This document shows, piece after piece, positions 43,612 to 53,257 of a stretch of DNA of 64,000 bases (positions within the stretch are counted from its first letter, which is position 1; each line of letters begins with the position of its first letter). Source of the DNA: Tenericutes bacterium MO-XQ (lineage in GTDB: Bacteria; Bacillota_I; Bacilli_A; Acholeplasmatales; Acholeplasmataceae); NCBI GenBank assembly GCA_002838185.1, contig CP017948.1, positions 1,426,001 through 1,490,000 on the forward strand, given 5' to 3'. The translations under genes were made by a program, and so were the position numbers. The notes under the pieces were generated by a model. It searched no databases. It had not been told where the DNA came from and saw only the letters and a list, made by a program, of their open reading frames with translations.

Positions 43612-45884
43612 CTATGATTTATCTTTTATTACATCAAAATATAAAATATCTTCAGTCTTATATATGGCTTTATATTTAAAAACAATATATGCATAGAAAA
43701 ATTTGTCAGACACTAATTTAAGCAATTCTTCTCTGCTTAATAGTATACTTCTTTCACCATCAGTACCTTCAACATATTTATAAAGCCCATTTACTAGTTT
43801 ATAGTCTCTATCAACGATAATATTAATTTCATCCAACGTTAATTTCCTTACGAAACTTTCACTTTCTAAGTACTCAAAATTGACTGATATTGCTTTATTT
43901 CTAATGAACAAGTCGCGGGGAAGCCTAAGTTTTTCACCAAAAGGAATCTCATTGATTTTCTCTATCAATTTTAGTTTCTCTCCATTTGCACTAAAGTCAT
44001 ATATGTATGCATATCTAGCCGTAGGTTTGAAACTCACTATTTTTTTCAGTGTGTCAACATCATATTCTTTTATTTCATTCCTTATTTGTTTAACAAGTTC
44101 ATTTTCTGAAAAATCATCATAGATGAGTCTCGATAAAGATTCCGGCATCTTGTCTGCATAGGATTTAACTAGTGATTCACTCCATCGTGTATCAAACAAG
44201 ATGCCAAAATACTTCTGTTTTCCATCTGATAAATCAATAGATGTATCAAGTACTGAAAACTCTTGGATAGCTATTTCCAGACCGTTAGCTAATACTCTTT
44301 TGTGCTTTTCTAAAGCATCTGGAGTAACCTGGTGCTCTTGAATTTCATCGATTATCTGTTTCTTTAATCGATCATTTTTAAAGTTTATGAGAGATGAAAC
44401 TAACTCTGATCTTTCCATATAACTTTCAACTTTTGCTTTCACTCCATAGAACTTAGCTATGGGAAGGATACTACCGGTTTTAAGCTTGTCATCCTCAAAC
44501 CAATTTTTGTTTAATTCAACAGCAAATATATCAGCGTTATTTTTATTTAATTTAGGCAACTGTAGAATTATTTCGTTATTGAAAGCATGTGCATGAAGAT
44601 TACTATCTGTTAAAATAAATCCAATCCACCAGTTCATAATCAACTCTCTAGAAAAAGTATGATTACCATTAATTGATGACCAACGAGCCCATTGGAATGG
44701 CGGTTCATACCATGTGAATGAATTACTGTTGCACTCAAATATCGAAAGCATTTTAAGAAGAATTGTATTAATTTCCTCAGAATTCATATAATTCATCTTA
44801 TGTCTGAAAATTTGTGCCCAAGATTCACCATTAGAGTTTAATCCTCTTGCAGGTTGATTGATAAAATCTTCTATTTTCGTTTTAAAATCTTCAGGGACTC
44901 TATTTTCAAGTTTAACTAAATAATAGAGATAAATCGATATGAAAGCCATATATTCATCAGAGCCGTATACTGAAAAGGTGTCTCCAAATGAGGAATCACG
45001 AAGTATTTCCAAAAACCATAATTCATTTTTTGAAACTGTGTTTATGACCATCGCATTGAGTATTTTATATAAAAATCTATTTATAGGTTCACTTGTTTTC
45101 CCAAATTTTATCTTCATAAACATATTGATAATAATACCAGAAAATTCATTCTCAAACTTCTTTTCAAACTTCAATTCAGTCAAAATTCTATGGAGTGAAA
45201 ATAATGAACGCGTTATATGATAAAAGTGTTCTTCATCTCCATAAATTTCTAATACATTGAGTTGTTCATTTAATCCAATAATATCGTTAATATTTTTAAT
45301 TGCTGTATCAATGGCTTGTAGTATTTCAATGTTCTTATATTTACTTGTCAAACTTTCTATGACAAGTGTATGATTATCAATATATCCAAAAAGATATTCG
45401 TTTTGTAGACTAAGCAACTTATCTATATATACTTGATTCCTTTCTCTATTGTCGGTTTCCAATACTTTGTACGCTGAAATTACGCCTTCCGTTAATAGAA
45501 GATTTTGTAGAGCAATCAGCATGCTTACTTCATTTGGCAGAACCTCGAGAGTTATTTCTTTTATATTCTTGTGAATATTGTTTCTAATAACCTTTTTTAT
45601 CTTTTTGTCATCACGAATCAATATGGGTATTTCTTGATTTAAGAAAATAATAGAGTATACAATAGATACTATGCTAAGAGTCCAAACGGTGATAACAAAA
45701 TTAAAAATATTCACAACACTAAAAACAGTCACAATAAAGATGGTTAAAATCATCATATCGAAAAAATTATATGTTTTATTTCCTCTTAATTTTCGAAAGT
45801 CAGTGTTTTCAATACCATAAATTGGTTCTCTTGACATAGACACTGTAATTGATAGTATGGTTACTACAAGAGGTAACAAAACTA
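43612..45884 (-). pseudogene. large membrane-anchored protein of unknown function, 5' end removed by IS3
   Basis: About 755 residues can be read, but the first ones (LPLVVTILSITVSMS) are already inside a hydrophobic helix, and only TTG codons without a ribosome site are available. The frame stays open into the IS3 end at 45885, so the true start has been lost. Two more membrane helices (about 40-85) precede a 660-residue soluble, mostly helical region with no motif I recognise. It lies 135 bp upstream of jetA on the same strand. It may have been a defence-island gene. An internal ATG at 45837 could give a shortened product. Confidence 0.6.
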
Positions 45885-45986
45885 TGCACTGCTATGATTT
45901 TCTAGGACACATAGGTACCTACCTAGATATAAAAATAGCGACATGCAACTTTCCTTTGTTGCTATTATTTTATCATTATTTAGTGT

Positions 45987-46874
45987 TTAAGTAAATCCAT
46001 TAATCATTCTATATTCAACTGGTGTTATGTAATCAAGACGATATGCTAATCGATGATTATTAAAGTAATGAACATATAATTCTATAGCTGTATGTATATC
46101 TGAGAAATCATGAAGTTTCATGTATTGTTTTAAGTCCCCTTTAATCCAACCTATTAGTGATTCAATTACTGGATTATCTGTAGGTGTTCCTGCACGTGAC
46201 ATAGAACGAGTAATCGGATAGTCTTTATGTGCTTTTTCGAACTTAACTGAAGAATAAACTCTTCCTTGATCACTATGTAAGATAGTATGTTCTTCATCGT
46301 ATCCTCGTTCCTCTTTGATACGCAAGAAATTATACAAACTTCTTAAGTGATTCATCACGCCATTTCCGTGATGATAGTTTGCTAAATCATATCCAACTAT
46401 CTCATTGTTGAATACATCAATATGCAAGTTTAAATCGTATTTCTTTCCATCATGTTTAAGCATTGTTGTGTCACTACACACTTTCTCAAATGGTCTTGTA
46501 GTACTCCAATCACCATTGATTATATTAGGAAACTTATCCGATACTCCTTTTGGTCTTCTAAATGCTTTTCTACGCGCTCTAGAGTAAATTCCCATTTCTC
46601 TAAATGCTTGATATGCTGAATAGAATGATACAATCCATCCAGTTTCATTAAGTATCATTTTCCTAATTGCTCTATATCCGCATTCTGGATGGATTGAATG
46701 ATAATTCTTAACTAACATTTTTAGTGTTTCCTTTGTTTCTTGTCGCTCTGTTTTATTCTCTTTTCTTCTTAGCCATCTATAATATCCGCTTCTTGTGATT
46801 CCCATGTATTCACATAGATCTTTTATGTAATACTTGATTCTAAATTTATGAACTAAAGTATACTCATAATTCAA
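45987..46874 (-). CDS. IS3-family transposase OrfB
   Basis: 295 residues. HTH_21-type N-terminus (YHSIHPECGYRAIRKMI), then the DDE core with VCSDTTML, LHSDQG and NPVIESLIGWIKGDL. The frame opens upstream and joins orfA at an A9 run (46872-46880 region), which would allow -1 frameshifting to an OrfAB fusion. The TTG start overlaps the orfA stop by 4 bp. Confidence 0.9.
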   Translation of the reverse strand: MNYEYTLVHKFRIKYYIKDLCEYMGITRSGYYRWLRRKENKTERQETKETLKMLVKNYHSIHPECGYRAIRKMILNETGWIVSFYSAYQAFREMGIYSRARRKAFRRPKGVSDKFPNIINGDWSTTRPFEKVCSDTTMLKHDGKKYDLNLHIDVFNNEIVGYDLANYHHGNGVMNHLRSLYNFLRIKEERGYDEEHTILHSDQGRVYSSVKFEKAHKDYPITRSMSRAGTPTDNPVIESLIGWIKGDLKQYMKLHDFSDIHTAIELYVHYFNNHRLAYRLDYITPVEYRMINGFT

Positions 46875-47191
46875 GATCTGTTTTTTTTTACATATTTTGC
46901 TTCTTCACTTGAATACCCTCTTTTTAGTCTTTCAATTTCAACTTTAAGCATTAAGATTTCATGCTTTAGTGATTCTACTGATTCGGGTTCTTGATTGGAT
47001 GGTATTTGATCTTTGATTTTACGTTTACTTACTAGTCCACTAATACCTTCTGCTTGATACTTACGTACCCACTCTCTTTGTGTTTTCCTAGCTACACTAT
47101 ATGTTCGTTCTATTTGATGTTTCGATATATTTTCATTCAATATCATCTTTACTATTTTAAGTTTAAAGTCTAAACTGTACTGATTTACCAC
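46871..47191 (-). CDS. IS3-family OrfA
   Basis: 106 residues. Helix-turn-helix (ISKHQIERTYSVARKTQREWVRKY) and a C-terminal leucine-heptad segment (LKHEILMLKVEIERLKRG), standard for IS3 OrfA. The 3' end contains an A9 slippery stretch just before the stop codon. Confidence 0.88.
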   Translation of the reverse strand: MVNQYSLDFKLKIVKMILNENISKHQIERTYSVARKTQREWVRKYQAEGISGLVSKRKIKDQIPSNQEPESVESLKHEILMLKVEIERLKRGYSSEEAKYVKKNRS

Positions 47192-47287
47192 ATTATCAAC
47201 TCCTTCGTGTTATTATACTACATTATTCTTAGAAAGGGAGGGGGAATGTGTCCCACTTTTTCGTGGCAGTGCAAAAGTCGTCAGTTG

Positions 47288-48040
47288 TTAATCTAATCTG
47301 TTTGAAATAAATGATTTTTGTTCGCGGTAACGATAACTCGTACCGTTCATGTTTAATACGTATGATTTGTGGGTAATTCGATCAACGATAGCCGCTGTGA
47401 TAACTGGGTCATGAAAGATCTCATCCCATCGGTCAAAAGATAGGTTTGTTGTGATAATGGTGGATGCGCGCTCTACCCGCTCTGAAATCATATTAAACAA
47501 TAACTCTGCTCCCTCTTTATCAAAAGAAACGTAGCCTAGTTCATCTAGAATAATCAAATCATATTTCTCGATTTTTCGTTTAAATGTTAGAAGTTTACGC
47601 TCGTTTCGACTTTCTTTGAGTTCCACGATAAGTGAAGGCACGTGCGCAAAGTAAACCTTATAGCCTTTTTGTGCGGCTTTAATGCCTAGCCCAATGGATA
47701 GATGCGTTTTGCCTGTTCCGGGGTTTCCGGCCATAATAATATTTTGTTTTGACGCGATGAAACCTAGTTCCTTAATCGATGTGTAAGCTTTTTGGGCATC
47801 TTTAGGCAGTGATTCAATGGATAGCTCGTCTAAATATTTATGATAAGGAAATCGTGCTTGTTTAATACGTTTTGTGACACTGTTTTCGTGCCTTAAAGCG
47901 ATTTCATATTCAAAAAGCGTTGTAAGAAAAGTCTCGAAATTATCATTTTCCCTTTCAGAATCTTCAATGTGTTGATCAATATGATTTGAAATGTACGATA
48001 ATTTTAGTCGTTTAGCTTGTTCTTTTATCACGTTACTCAT
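47288..48040 (-). CDS. istB: IS21-family helper ATPase IstB
   Basis: 250 residues, AAA+ ATPase of the DnaC-like IstB type. Walker A is GNPGTGKTHL (about 107-116) and Walker B is LIILDELGYV. It assembles on target DNA and stimulates the IstA transposase. It overlaps the istA 3' end by 8 bp. The protein is identical to the copy-2 IstB. Confidence 0.94.
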   Translation of the reverse strand: MSNVIKEQAKRLKLSYISNHIDQHIEDSERENDNFETFLTTLFEYEIALRHENSVTKRIKQARFPYHKYLDELSIESLPKDAQKAYTSIKELGFIASKQNIIMAGNPGTGKTHLSIGLGIKAAQKGYKVYFAHVPSLIVELKESRNERKLLTFKRKIEKYDLIILDELGYVSFDKEGAELLFNMISERVERASTIITTNLSFDRWDEIFHDPVITAAIVDRITHKSYVLNMNGTSYRYREQKSFISNRLD

Positions 48041-49612
48041 GCCCTAGCCCCGTTTCTTGATAGAGTGCTGTTATTGAATGTAATTGGGTTTTCGCATAAG
48101 CCTCAATGCCGGTACTTTCATGAACGCTTTGCGTTGAGCGTTCGTGATGGGCTATAAGCTGTTGGCGAATAATCTCCGTCTTTATCGGTCGACTTGTGAG
48201 AATTAAGCGTTCTATAATGCGCTTAACTTCTCCGAGTGAATGATACTTTATGAGTTCAAGAAGTTTGACAAAATCCTTAGGAGTTGTGCTATAATATGAT
48301 TGGTATATTTGTTGGAGCCAGTCAGTTGACTCTCGTAGGATGAGACTACGTTTGATCGACCCTGGCTTCTTTTTTAATGTCTGAATGTAATGCAAAATAT
48401 CAACTTTATAGTTGTTTCTGCCATAAATCCTTGACTGTGTTAGTAATAGTTTATCTTGATACAAAATTTTGATGTTAAAGGGGTATTTTTTAAGCGTTAA
48501 TTGTTTACCCACTAAATAATCAGGGACACTATAAAAGTTGCTATCGACATAGATGAAACCGTATTTGTTCACGTGTGCTTGACTTAGAACACCGGTATCT
48601 AGAGGAATCCGTTTTGGCAGTAGCTGTGCTTGCTCTTCTGCGAACGCTGTCTTTGCACTTTTTTCTTCCCGCTGCTTTTTGCGCGTGTTTAAATCATTAA
48701 CTTTAAATGTTAGTTGCTGCTGGGCTTCTTCAAGTGTTTTAAAATGCTGTTTACCGGAATACGCTTTTCGTCTTATAAGTTCAACCGCACGCTCTACAGC
48801 CCCTTTTTCGTGACCACTGTAGGCATTAGTGAAACGGTGAGTAAATCCGTAATATCGCATAAGTCGTTTTAACGCATCTGTTGGTTCTTTCTGTCTTTCT
48901 ACGAAACTTTTTACGGCTGTTTTTGCGTTATCATAAACAATTTCCTTAGGAATGCCCCCGATTGCTTCAAAAAAGGTCACATGCACGTCATTAAAACTCG
49001 CAGTATTATCGAGTGTGTATAGTTTTGCGTATTGATGGTTAGAGGCCTTAGTGTAAACACCGCGATATAATATCTTCTTAAGTTAGAATCAATCTCATCA
49101 ATAGTTAGACTCACTTCACCCCAATCGAACTCAGCCATTTCCCCGGGTGCTAAAACTTGTCTGATAAATGCTTCCTTTGGTTTATTAACGATGGTACTTA
49201 CCATATCACACACGGTGCGATAACTTATATCATATCCTTCTTCAACCAAAACTTCATGCATATCAATTTTCTTTCTTATAAACTTGCGTTGACCGCTTAG
49301 TTTGCGCTCGTTGTTTTCTTCTATCATTTCGTTTATACGATCGATGATTTCATCCGTTACTTTATAGCGCTTTCGGTTTGTTGTGTTATACGTAGGTTTC
49401 TCATTTGCTTTCAAAATAATAGTTTCTCGTTCTTCGTCACTTTTCGCATTGGTTAGTGCACGTTCGTGTGCTTCGTAATTGTTCACATACTTGCGCACAG
49501 TATCCCGCGTTAACTCAAGTTCTCTTGCAATTGCACTTTTGCTCTTGCCTTCTAAATATAGCCTAATAATCTTATGTTTCTTATTCAAAGTAACCACCTT
49601 TTCTTCCTCCAC
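48033..49612 (-). pseudogene. istA: IS21-family transposase IstA, split by a frameshift
   Basis: Two ORFs (48977-49612 and 48033-48986) together make one IstA. The N-terminal part has an HTH (SKSAIARELELTRDTVRKYV) and the first catalytic Asp in PGEMAEFDWGEV. After AVFT, near 49062, the frame must slip by -1 (TTT ACA then ACT AAG) to continue TKASNHQYAKLY and FFEAIGGIPKEIVYDN, with the second Asp, and the later catalytic Glu in EKGAVERAVELIRR. The same split occurs in copy 2. Either a -1 frameshift is programmed or both copies descend from a damaged ancestor. A GTG start is likely. Confidence 0.85.
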
Positions 49613-49700
49613 ATCTCATAGTTGCTTGATATGGATATTTTAGTATTTAGGTGACGACTTTTCAATTGCTGAAGTGCATAATTTTAAATTACCATAAACA

Positions 49701-49834
49701 GCACTACTTCCGTTTTCCCATTTCGATAACGCTTGTCTTGAGACATAAAGTTGATTGGCCAGATCATCTTGTGTCATTGATAAACTTTTTCGATAGGAAG
49801 CGATTCGGTTACCTACTTTTTGAAAATCAATCAT
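49701..49834 (-). pseudogene. xre-type regulator, 5' half (cut by IS21 copy 1)
   Basis: The first 44 codons of an Xre-family regulator: helix-turn-helix with NRIASYRKSLSMTQDDLANQ and YVSRQALSKWENGSSA. GGAGG lies 8 bp before the ATG. Translation runs into the IS21 end and stops after 64 residues. The 3' half is at 55089-55433. With one copy of the duplicated GCACT, the two halves join exactly in frame into a 157-residue protein (WENGSSA|PSIDSLL). Confidence 0.88.
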
Positions 49835-49946
49835 ATGTTGTCCTCCTTATGTCTCTTATTGTATATTTATTTTTATTCATTGTCACGCAACAGGAAGTTG
49901 CAAAAAAAGAGTTTACCTCATTTAGGATAAACTCTTTATCGATAAA

Positions 49947-50714
49947 CTATTTCTTTATACTAATTGTAGCAATAAAACCTAATTCATTTTGATACTTCTT
50001 GAAGGTTTGAAACATCAAGTCAAATTGCTTCTTATTTTCAGGCTTACGCGCGTTTTTAATCATTCTTAAGGTATTAATCAAACCTTCATCTTTAATCATT
50101 CCAAGCGGATTTAGTAGACTCATCGGACCCAGTTTAGTACCCTTAATGTGAAATCCTACACTATTAAATAAATTGTTCCATTCTTCTTTAGTGTGAGGTT
50201 TAGCATGTATGTTAATGGCACGTGATAAATTACCGATCACTTCTTTTTGGATTGCAGTATCATCGGTTCTTAACATCACATCATGAGTTAAAAGAATGCC
50301 ACCTGGTTTTAGTACACGGTAATATTCTTTTAAGGCCTTCTCTTTATGAGGATCTGAAAGCATGGTTAACATCGCTTCGTTAATAACGATATCAAATGAT
50401 TCATCAAGAAAACTTAGGTGAAGTGCATTTTCTTCTTTAAAAGTGATGAAATCACCGACTTTATTTGTCTTTGCATTAAGCATTGCTTTCTTTAGTGCTT
50501 TAGCGTCTAAATCACAAGCAACATAATTCTTAATATGATACTTTTTAACAAGTTCGATGGCTGTTGTCCCCATATTACAACCAACTTCAAGAATTGCTTT
50601 ATCACTTGAGTTTTTGAATTCTTGTAATAAGAAGTTTGTTCCAACGACACCACCGGGTCTTAATCTTCTTTTGCCAAGTCTAGCGAGAAATGTATGTCCT
50701 GCTTTTTCATTCAT
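49947..50714 (-). CDS. class I SAM-dependent methyltransferase
   Basis: About 255 residues from the ATG at 50714; a TTG start at 50735 would overlap the cupin gene. The SAM-binding loop is ILEVGCNMGTTAIEL (about 42-56), followed by acidic VACDLD and VLKPGGILL (motif post I). It is similar to ubiquinone/sterol-type Methyltransf_11 proteins; the substrate is unknown. It starts directly after the cupin stop, so the two are coupled. It preceded the intact xre gene in the original order. Confidence 0.8.
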   Translation of the reverse strand: MNEKAGHTFLARLGKRRLRPGGVVGTNFLLQEFKNSSDKAILEVGCNMGTTAIELVKKYHIKNYVACDLDAKALKKAMLNAKTNKVGDFITFKEENALHLSFLDESFDIVINEAMLTMLSDPHKEKALKEYYRVLKPGGILLTHDVMLRTDDTAIQKEVIGNLSRAINIHAKPHTKEEWNNLFNSVGFHIKGTKLGPMSLLNPLGMIKDEGLINTLRMIKNARKPENKKQFDLMFQTFKKYQNELGFIATISIKK

Positions 50715-50715
50715 T

Positions 50716-51048
50716 TTATTCGACCGGGAAGACAACTGTTAAAATCATCTTAAATCTTTCAATAGCAAACAATGCATGAGGGATTCCTGCTGGCATGATG
50801 ATGGTTTCATCTTTATTAAGATGATACTTGGTATCACCAATCATGATTTCTGCTTCACCATCTAAAATGGTGACCATGGCATCGCCTCTTGATTTATGTG
50901 CACTAATTTCTTCATTCTTGTCAAATGAGAATAAAGTGATGCTCACATATTTATTTTGAGCGATTGTTTTGCTAGAAACTTGATGGTCTTGATACATCAT
51001 TTCTGATGCAAGTTTCTTGACGGTTGATAATTCAATATTCTTATACAT
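50716..51048 (-). CDS. cupin-domain protein
   Basis: 110 residues, a single cupin barrel. The two motifs are visible (SAHKSRGDAMVTILDGEAEI and IIMPAGIPHALFAI), with His and Glu-type metal ligands partly kept. It probably binds a metal or small ligand; the role is unknown. It has its own promoter and is the first gene of a cupin-methyltransferase unit. Confidence 0.8.
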   Translation of the reverse strand: MYKNIELSTVKKLASEMMYQDHQVSSKTIAQNKYVSITLFSFDKNEEISAHKSRGDAMVTILDGEAEIMIGDTKYHLNKDETIIMPAGIPHALFAIERFKMILTVVFPVE

Positions 51049-51085
51049 AGTGTTCTCCTATTCCTGCTACAAATTTCCACTCATT

Positions 51086-51115
51086 ATTATAACTGATTCA
51101 ACCTAATAAAGTCAA
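51086..51115 (-). promoter_or_regulatory. promoter of the cupin-methyltransferase unit
   Basis: Minus-strand TTGACT (51115-51110), 18-bp spacer, TATAAT (51091-51086), about 40 bp before the cupin ATG. The rest of 51116-51261 shows nothing further. Confidence 0.65.
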
Positions 51116-51261
51116 GAGTTTATCAAGATGTACTAAAAAACGGCTGACATACTGTAATTATGCATATCCAGATTAAAACGTGTATTTGAAATTATAATCG
51201 GGTATCTTATTCTTGATTTTAACAAAAATTGTATCAAAATAGGTATTATCTATCAGTAGAT

Positions 51262-51785
51262 CTATGCATTACCATGTATAAGGTCATCAATAGTCATGTT
51301 ATATATCTGAGATAATTGATATATAACATCAAGTTTAACTAATCTAGTTCCCATCTCATAACTTTTTAGAGTAGCTTCACTAATATGTAGGAGTTCAGCT
51401 ACAAACTTCAATGACATGTCATTACTTAGTCTTTGATTCTTTATTGCTTTACTAACTTCTATTTTAGAGATTGATTTGAGTTTTAACTTGTTTTTTGGAA
51501 AACATATTCTGCTCCAATTTCTCATGATTTCGTCGATATTATTAAATGTTTTGATTTTGTATTTAAAACTTTTATTATTAATCAATGATTCTTCCAATAA
51601 TAGATTTTGTTCGTCAGAAAGCGAACATTTTAATACTTCATACTGTTCGAGGATTTGTTTTGCTTCTTTATATGATTTGATGTTTTTAATACGATAACTC
51701 GTACTTTCTATACTATCATATACCTTGATGACAGACTTCGCTCGTTTTAAATAATGTCTACACCAATTTCAAAAATCAGTTTCAT
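51262..51785 (-). pseudogene. HTH protein broken by a -1 frameshift
   Basis: ATG at 51785, 5 bp after the DUF6088-like gene, begins MKLIFEIGVDII and stops at TAA. Adding one base in ATTATTTAAAACG (about 51747-51757) restores a frame LKRAKSVIKVYDS... open to the stop at 51262, giving about 174 residues. The C-terminal third is an Xre-like HTH (MSLKFVAELLHISEATLKSYEMG). The middle is lysine-rich and unrecognised. As a shorter ORF only 111 residues from TTG 51597 remain. Confidence 0.65.
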
Positions 51786-51790
51786 TGTTT

Positions 51791-52438
51791 CTAAAGTTCA
51801 TTTATGTAGTTCTCTTTATAGATCCTTATAGCGTTATTTTCAATTGAAAATCTATGCAACATTTCATCAAGTGTAGCTATTGTAGAATACTTATACTTAT
51901 GGTGAGTAGCTATCTCTTTGAAAATCTCATCGGAATATGATTTTACCCCAGATACTTTTTCTTCATGATAGCGAATATAATCGATATCTATTATAAAACC
52001 TACTTTTTCTATTAACTCCAATGTTGTAACTAGACTTACTACTTCATCATAAAAATAGGTACTAAACTTGATAAGGTGGTATTTATTAATGGATTTGCTT
52101 TTAGATACTATTTTGTTCGTATAAATCTGAATAGTATCATCATCTTGATCTCCAATATCATAATAGTTGTACATGGCTTTTCCAACCATCATACCGCTAA
52201 AATGATCCACATAATAATCTTTGATTGAATTATCAATGTCAATTTGTTGATCAGAGTTGACAATATATACCCCTTTTGCAATACTTGAAACAATTTGTTC
52301 ATCTTCTAATCTATTTAGGATCTTTAGTAGAGTTTTATATGGTATCAAAGAAAAGCGATGATTTTGCTCGTATTGAACATCAAATAATCGTCCTTGATTT
52401 TGTATACAAAACTCTCTTAATGTTTTTGTGTAATTCAT
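51791..52438 (-). CDS. DUF6088/AbiEi-like winged-helix protein
   Basis: 215 residues. An N-terminal winged helix (LIPYKTLLKILNRLEDEQIVSSIAKGVYIV) precedes a domain with YYVDHFSGMMVGKAMYNYYDIG, the layout of AbiEi-type transcriptional autoregulator-antitoxins and DUF6088 proteins. The expected nucleotidyltransferase toxin (AbiEii) is not present; a broken HTH gene takes its place. AAAGGCGGTGA precedes the ATG. Confidence 0.65.
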   Translation of the reverse strand: MNYTKTLREFCIQNQGRLFDVQYEQNHRFSLIPYKTLLKILNRLEDEQIVSSIAKGVYIVNSDQQIDIDNSIKDYYVDHFSGMMVGKAMYNYYDIGDQDDDTIQIYTNKIVSKSKSINKYHLIKFSTYFYDEVVSLVTTLELIEKVGFIIDIDYIRYHEEKVSGVKSYSDEIFKEIATHHKYKYSTIATLDEMLHRFSIENNAIRIYKENYINEL

Positions 52439-52459
52439 TATGTCACCGCCTTTGTCTAT

Positions 52460-52509
52460 ATTATATCTTAATATGTCGATATTTTGAATAGTTTAATCGA
52501 CATTGTCGA
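52460..52509 (-). promoter_or_regulatory. promoter and TGTCGA palindromic operator for the DUF6088-like gene
   Basis: Minus-strand TTCAAA (52488-52483), 17-bp spacer, TATAAT (52465-52460). A 13-bp perfect palindrome TCGACATTGTCGA lies at 52497-52509 just upstream of the -35. A half-site TGTCGA is in the spacer (52474-52479), 30 bp away (about three helical turns). Another TGTCGAC lies at 52593. This is consistent with autoregulation by the winged-helix product. Confidence 0.5.
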
Positions 52510-52740
52510 CTTTTTCCTAATCATCATGATACCTGTAAAACATGACAGTAAAGCAATAAAAATAAAAAAGACACCTTGAAATGGATACAAAATGTCGACT
52601 TTTAATTTATGTGTGATGTTACCTATTTTGATACAATTTAGCACCCTACTAAATTTTTAGCACCCCATTAAAACATTAGATACGATTATTTGTAAAAGTG
52701 CTAATGTTCTACTATTATTAGTATGCTCGAAAGATTAAGT
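52510..52740 (-). other. gene-free stretch with a possible transporter remnant
   Basis: The minus strand at about 52500-52645 can be read as ITHKLKVDILYPFQG followed by a hydrophobic helix and IMMIRKKS, which looks like the last helix of a lost transporter. It has no start. TTTAGCACCC occurs twice (52630s and 52650s) as a direct repeat. Nothing else is seen here. Confidence 0.25.
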
Positions 52741-52752
52741 CATCGATTGCAT

Positions 52753-53256
52753 TTATCTAATTTTTATTCTTGCGTAATAATGTTTCTCATCTTCATGATG
52801 GATATATGCCCCACTTGCTAGTTGTGCTTTAAGTGAAGCAGGATTATCTTTATTACAACTAAAGTAGAGTTCGTCTTCTACAATCCAGTCCTTTATTTCT
52901 TTGATAATTAGTTTTAACCCCTCTGTTGCAAATCCCCTACCACGAAATTTTGGATGGATGGCATAACCAATATGACCACTACCATGACGTAGTTTATCAT
53001 TTAGGAAATGTCTCACTTTAAAGAGTCCAATAATTTGATCTTGATACCATAAGAAGTAATAAGTATTTGGAACAAACCCTTCTCTATTTTCAATCCCTTT
53101 TGATGATCGTAAGAGATCAATAAAATACTTATTCTTGAAATCTTCAAAAGACACTCCATAATAAGTATTTTCAAATCCATTTTCAGACATAAGTTCAGAT
53201 AAAAAGTGATAAATGGATTCCAAGTTATCCTGATGGATTGCTTTTATGGTTAACAT
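52753..53256 (-). CDS. GNAT-family N-acetyltransferase
   Basis: 167 residues. The acetyl-CoA loop is HPKFRGRGFATEGL (about 113-126), preceded by the strand GHIGYAIHP. CNKDNPASLKAQLASG is the typical helix-4 segment. The substrate is unknown. It is the third gene of a tight minus-strand unit with the AlkD-like and phosphatase genes (1-bp gap). Confidence 0.87.
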   Translation of the reverse strand: MLTIKAIHQDNLESIYHFLSELMSENGFENTYYGVSFEDFKNKYFIDLLRSSKGIENREGFVPNTYYFLWYQDQIIGLFKVRHFLNDKLRHGSGHIGYAIHPKFRGRGFATEGLKLIIKEIKDWIVEDELYFSCNKDNPASLKAQLASGAYIHHEDEKHYYARIKIR

Positions 53257-53257
53257 C

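Larger units (their letters stand above)
45885..47273 (-). mobile_element. IS3-family insertion sequence, 1389 bp
   Basis: Terminal inverted repeats start TGCACTGC at 45885 and end GCAGTGCA at 47273, with a second matching block (GGACACAT) 12 bp further in on both ends. Contains orfA and orfB. There is no flanking target duplication: the left flank is the truncated 755-codon gene and the right flank is a truncated IS21 end, so a deletion next to the element is likely. Confidence 0.88.
47274..49700 (-). mobile_element. IS21-family element, copy 1 (left end missing 38 bp)
   Basis: Identical in length and almost in sequence to copy 2 at 55434-57899 (constant offset 8199 bp; two silent differences noticed, near 47324 and 49515). 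The right end is complete (..ACCATAAACA at 49700) and is followed by GCACT. The outer 38 bp of the left end, including the terminal repeat, are absent and replaced directly by the IS3 end at 47273. This copy should not transpose by itself. Confidence 0.92.

Noticed and set aside
45885-47273. Target duplication flanking the second IS3 element
   Set aside because: Left ACTA and right AAAG do not match; the right flank is a truncated IS21.
51262-51785. AbiEii nucleotidyltransferase toxin
   Set aside because: The reconstructed protein has no nucleotidyltransferase GS..D.D motif; its C-terminus is a helix-turn-helix.
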